In this document: positions 59,325-64,000 of the stretch, one piece after another
Layout: each line of letters opens with the position of its first letter
How positions within the stretch are numbered: position 1 is the stretch's first letter
DNA from: Plectrocnemia conspersa
Taxonomy: Eukaryota; Arthropoda; Insecta; Trichoptera; Polycentropodidae
Assembly (NCBI GenBank): GCA_009617715.1
Contig: VTFK01000112.1
Location: 62,001 to 126,000, forward strand
Direction of reading: 5' to 3'
DNA length: 64,000 nt
Made by a program: the position numbers and the translations under genes
Notes under the pieces: model-generated
Seen by the model: the letters and a program-made list of their open reading frames with translations, nothing else
Database searches by the model: none
What the model was told of the DNA's origin: nothing

Positions 59325-60130
59325 AACTATAAATTCTCGGGTAATAGATCAGAGAAAATCTAAAAAAAAAAATAGTATTGAATCTATGCCGATAATATTT
59401 TTTAAAATATGTAATTTTAGTAAATTCATATTGAAATACATTTTACCGGTAGATATATATTTTTACCAGTGAAAATATAATTTACCTGGCAAGTTTTAGT
59501 ATGATTTTAATTTTTCCATCCGTAGTAATACATACATTTTTATCAATTAATATATACGAAACGTATATGTGCTGTTCAAACCCAAACCCAACCTACTGAA
59601 ACTTCTAAAACTAACAATAGTTTTATAACTGTAATTAGGCCAAGTCCAAAATATAAATTAAGCAAAGTCATCTCTCAGGGAGAAATAAGCAAAATTAGTT
59701 TAGACAGATATTGCTTCATAGTTTTTCTGCAATTTGATTTTACTCTATCTTTTAAAAATATGTTATCTATTCTTACCGATATTACTACAGATTTATGATA
59801 TGAGAGTATTGGTTAAAGTGTATTCAAAGCGAATTTTGGTCAATAGGAGGGCGCAAAAACAATTATCACTTTTCAGAAGTTAAAAATTCACGTCAAAAGC
59901 AATAAAATCGTGTCGGTGCCGTCGCAGTGGGAACGCTCGGTAACGAGCGTTCCCACTGTGACGGCGACGGCACGATTTTATTGCTTTTGACGTGGATTTT
60001 TGACTTCTGAGAAGGGATAATTGTTTTTTGGGCTCTCCTAATGGCCAAAATTCGGTTTAGATATACTTCCTTCATTCGATTCTCACTTATAGTAAGTCAT
60101 AATATTGTTATAAAAGTCTTAGATAACGAC
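59325..60130 (+). repeat. ~1-kb foldback repeat, copy 2
   Basis: Same block order as 19,595-20,580. The core hairpin is longer and cleaner. The arms at about 59,826-59,940 and 59,945-60,055 include CACGTCAAAAGCAATAAAAT, GTGCCGTCGCAGTGGGAACG and their inverses, closing on GGGAACGCTCG/CGAGCGTTCCC. It has no coding capacity. Confidence 0.7.
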
Positions 60131-60139
60131 AGGAACTTA

Positions 60140-61320
60140 CTGCTTTTGTCGTGTATTCCAAACAGCGCTATTTTCGTTTTTTTTGTACTATTAAAAAATT
60201 GTCTTTATTATATATTAGAGGCTCGATTGTTGCCTGCAGAATGAAAACTGTTTCTCTTCAACAGATTCAATAAAAAAAGCAGCACAAAATAAGTGTAAAT
60301 ATGATTTCATAAAATATAGAAACACTTTAGTGGTTTCTTAATAAAAGCAATGTGCAATGACTTGTAACATATGTAACATTAATATGTATTCTCATAAATT
60401 TTGCAGAGAAGCTATTAAGTATGATGTAAATATTATATACTTATATAAACAACACAGAGTCTGCATATTAAAATCAATAATATTCACTCAGAGTCTGTGG
60501 AACAAAAACACAAAAATCAAAGCAATATCAGTTCCATTAAGATGTATATTTTAAATACCATAATTATTTTTATTAACACAAATAATAAATAAGCTGTTTA
60601 AAACCAGAGCACACTTAAAGCAGTATTAAATTCTTAGCGATTTTTGTTCTAGGCTATGAAACAAATCTGTAAATTAAGATTTATAAATTTGTATTAAATT
60701 AAAAGGTCCAATAATTAAATTAATTAAATGATTATTTTTATTGGAAATATCAGACTTGACTACAGTTATATTAAAATATGATTAAAGGCATATTTAATAG
60801 AACTATACATATTTCAAGCAGCACAAGTATAATAAAATACATTTGCCCGTTCCTCCCGTTTACTTTTAATGTAGATAAGCTTGTATACATATGCATGTAT
60901 TATAATTACTTGAAATAGAGTCCATGAAAAGGTATTATCACATTTTGTGGTTTTCGGAGGTATGTGGTACTAATACTTGTAAATAAGCGACAACAAAGGT
61001 GGTTCGGTTGTACAATAAACTTTAGCTGTGTTCTAGGTTTAGGTACTATTATTTGAATTTAGTGAAAAGATAATACGATTAAGTTAATTTTCCATTTGAA
61101 AATATAATTTATGAGTACTAACGCAAAATGACAAGTAATGGAAAGCATTTATACGAATTGTATAAGTCTTTATAAAATAATAAATAGGCATTTTAATTTT
61201 GGGTACTATAATTTTATGTGTAAAAGATATTTTAATCAAGCACTATGCTTTTGAAATCCTTTATTATAATTTAGTCTAAGTGCGAATATTGATTATATAA
61301 AATTATAAATAATGATTTCG
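60140..61320. other. AT-rich desert, no gene
   Basis: Nothing recognised. Confidence 0.3.
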
Positions 61321-61332
61321 AGTTATGAAGGA

Positions 61333-61370
61333 CGTGACTTTGCAACCAAAATAGACGCCAGAAACATAGA
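61333..61370 (+). repeat. repeat C, fragment copy 3
   Basis: GACGTGACTTTGCAACCAAA then ATAGACGCCAGAAAC matches the left block of repeat C at 23.67 and 49.44 kb. The right block is absent. Confidence 0.45.
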
Positions 61371-61379
61371 AACATAATT

Positions 61380-62880
61380 ATATTGAGAAATACTTGGATT
61401 ACTTATACGAAAAAATATTAGCGAATATTTATACATATAAATCCAGTTTCACTTCAGTGAAAAAGAATTCTGTGATGTAATTGTCATCACCAAATTTTAT
61501 TAACAACATTTTATTTATTATCCTACTGAAAATTGTTGTTAAAATTATTTAATATACATATATCTACTTGCATTATTTTTACTGGTTAAATTTAGCATCC
61601 TGCTTGGCGTCCGATCGTAGCGTGATAATTTAAGAGGTTCCAAAAGGCTCTAAAAGGAATTAATGTTTACCTAGTCTAGCCTAGTAGGTTTAACAAATAT
61701 TTGCGGGTGTTGATGAGCACCGTGGTTTTCATCCCCATGCAGTAGCAGTAGCATAGTAAACACCCCTTGCGGGTTTTATTTGATCGTTTAATGCCTCTGG
61801 ATTATTGCGAATTTTGAATAACGATCGCTTATTTATGAACACGAGACGCGATCCGTTTCATTGTTTTCCATTTCGAAATTGTTTTGTTAAGTATTTCAGG
61901 GGTGGCAAACGAAGATCAGATACGCTGGAACAACTCGAACGATAATATAACAACAGAAGAACTACTAAGTGTAGGTAGACTTATTATAATCTGGTAATTA
62001 TAAAATTATAAATAATAATTAAAAGATTTATGTTTAATCATTTTCTGAATAATGTTAGTAAATTATTAATTAACGATGTTCAATATTTATTTTCGGAGCA
62101 TTTGAATATACTTTATTATAACTTGACGTTTAAAAGTTCGTTGTTCTTGGAAATAAGGTTGGTAATTGTATAAATATACTTATATAGATTAATGTCTTGT
62201 TATAATAAATTACTTTATGAACTCCTTAGATAAAACAACGTTATAGAAAATATCTCCTAAGATCAAAAGGATTTTTTAATGCTTCAGATTAGAAGATATA
62301 TAAACATTTTAAATTAAAAGTAGGGAGTTTTAAATAATAATAAATTTGTATCGTATTTGATGATTATATTATATATAATTGTAACGTATGAAAAAAATAT
62401 TATATATTATGTATTATATGTACTTACATAATATAATATGTCTATTTGTGACATGCACGATTGATTAAAAATTAAGCACCCTTATCGCCGAAGTGAAATA
62501 AGAGGTGTCTCAAGATCTAATCCTTATCCGATGTATTATGATTATCATTCATTCTCGTATATAACAGTATATATAAATATAATATTATATGTTTTGTTAT
62601 ATTTTATCTCCAACAAAAATATCGATATGCGAATAACATATACCATATAGATAATAGATTCGTAGCTATAAAAAGCTATTTTTGAGAAGTGTTCTTGGTT
62701 TTTTGCTCTTACAAAATATTATTATGTGAATTCATTTAAAGCTGGACTGCATAATATAATTATATATATGTTTATGTTAAAAATGTAATATTTTCAGAAT
62801 TTAAATCGCTACTTGAAATAGCTCATTATTAAAATTATTAGTAAAATATATTATTTTTTAATTTTAGGATTGCGATTAGA
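61380..62880. other. AT-rich desert, hAT-like end only
   Basis: No gene. CAGGGGTGGCAAACGAAG at 61,897 looks like a hAT terminal repeat without a partner. Confidence 0.3.
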
Positions 62881-63058
62881 ATTTTTTACTTTATATTTTA
62901 GCGACGAGAGGTGACAGGTGGCAATTAGAAACGCAGTCGATGCAGTAGTATTTTTTATTTAATATTTTTGCAGGCGCAGGTCCGCAACAGTGCAAGCGCG
63001 CCAGAGGTTGCCAGCCGAGAGAGTCCGCCAAGTTTTGGCCATAACAAAATTTAAATGA

Positions 63059-63059
<1 letters not shown>

Positions 63060-63123
<64 letters not shown>
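63060..63123. repeat. (TA)n array
   Basis: TA run immediately left of the first palindrome. Confidence 0.95.
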
Positions 63124-63126
<3 letters not shown>

Positions 63127-63310
63127 TTAAATCTAGGGATTCATCGCGATTTATGCTTACTTGTATTCTATATTTCGGCCGTGATTTTCCGGTCATGATC
63201 ACGAATTGCTTTCGACTGAGTTGCAAGCAATTCGTGATCATGGCCGGAAAATCACAAAATATAGAACTCAATAAATAAGCATAAATTGCGATGAATCAGA
63301 TTTAAAAAAT
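63123..63310. mobile_element. foldback palindrome 1 between TA arrays
   Basis: Arms of about 88 bp, including TTTTTTAAATCT, ATTCATCGCGATTTATGC, GTGATTTTCCGG and CATGATCACGAATTGCTT, are repeated in inverse order around a 10-base loop (TCGACTGAGT). The arms are nearly identical, so the copy is young or homogenised. It has no coding capacity. Confidence 0.8.
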
Positions 63311-63335
63311 AATTATACTCGTGAAAATCTAAAAT

Positions 63336-63971
<636 letters not shown>

Positions 63972-64000
<29 letters not shown>
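63972..64000. repeat. (TA)n array, runs off window
   Basis: TA run at the right edge. Confidence 0.9.

Overview
The window is eukaryotic nuclear DNA from an arthropod, almost certainly an insect. It is strongly AT-rich, its genes carry short GT-AG introns, and the coding homologues and transposon families are of animal type. The order is not resolved from sequence alone.

Region 1 (1-18,650) is a compact gene block. From left to right it holds: an ARMC9-like ciliary gene on the minus strand that runs off the left edge; ALKBH6 (Fe(II)/2-oxoglutarate dioxygenase family) on the plus strand; THOC7 (THO/TREX mRNA-export subunit) on the minus strand, tail to tail with ALKBH6 with only 28 bp between the stop codons; and FNBP4 (WW-domain, formin-binding protein) on the plus strand with about eleven coding exons. 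A near-perfect palindromic RFX X-box lies about 230 bp upstream of the ARMC9 start, matching the expected control of a cilium gene. A ~220-bp terminal-inverted-repeat element (called family A here) is present three times, in or beside introns of ALKBH6, THOC7 and FNBP4. A broken copy of the FNBP4 exon 3/intron 3/exon 4 junction lies upstream of FNBP4.

Region 2 (18,650-25,430) has no recognisable host coding gene. It carries a ~1-kb foldback repeat, a mariner relic, and a GC-rich island followed by a possible 5' UTR exon with a good splice donor near 25,430.

Region 3 (25,430-64,000) is a gene desert or a giant intron. It contains three tRNA-Leu genes (one UAG, two AAG) on the minus strand, one 5'-truncated Jockey/CR1-type LINE plus several LINE scraps, two well-delimited hAT-type MITEs with target-site duplications, long (TA)n arrays that bracket large perfect palindromes, a second ~1-kb foldback copy, and several GC-rich non-coding islands that could be regulatory elements of a nearby developmental gene (inference).

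The host genes do not form a pathway. THOC7 and ALKBH6 may share overlapping 3' ends. Most other structure reflects mobile-element history. No CRISPR arrays, operons or rRNA genes were seen.
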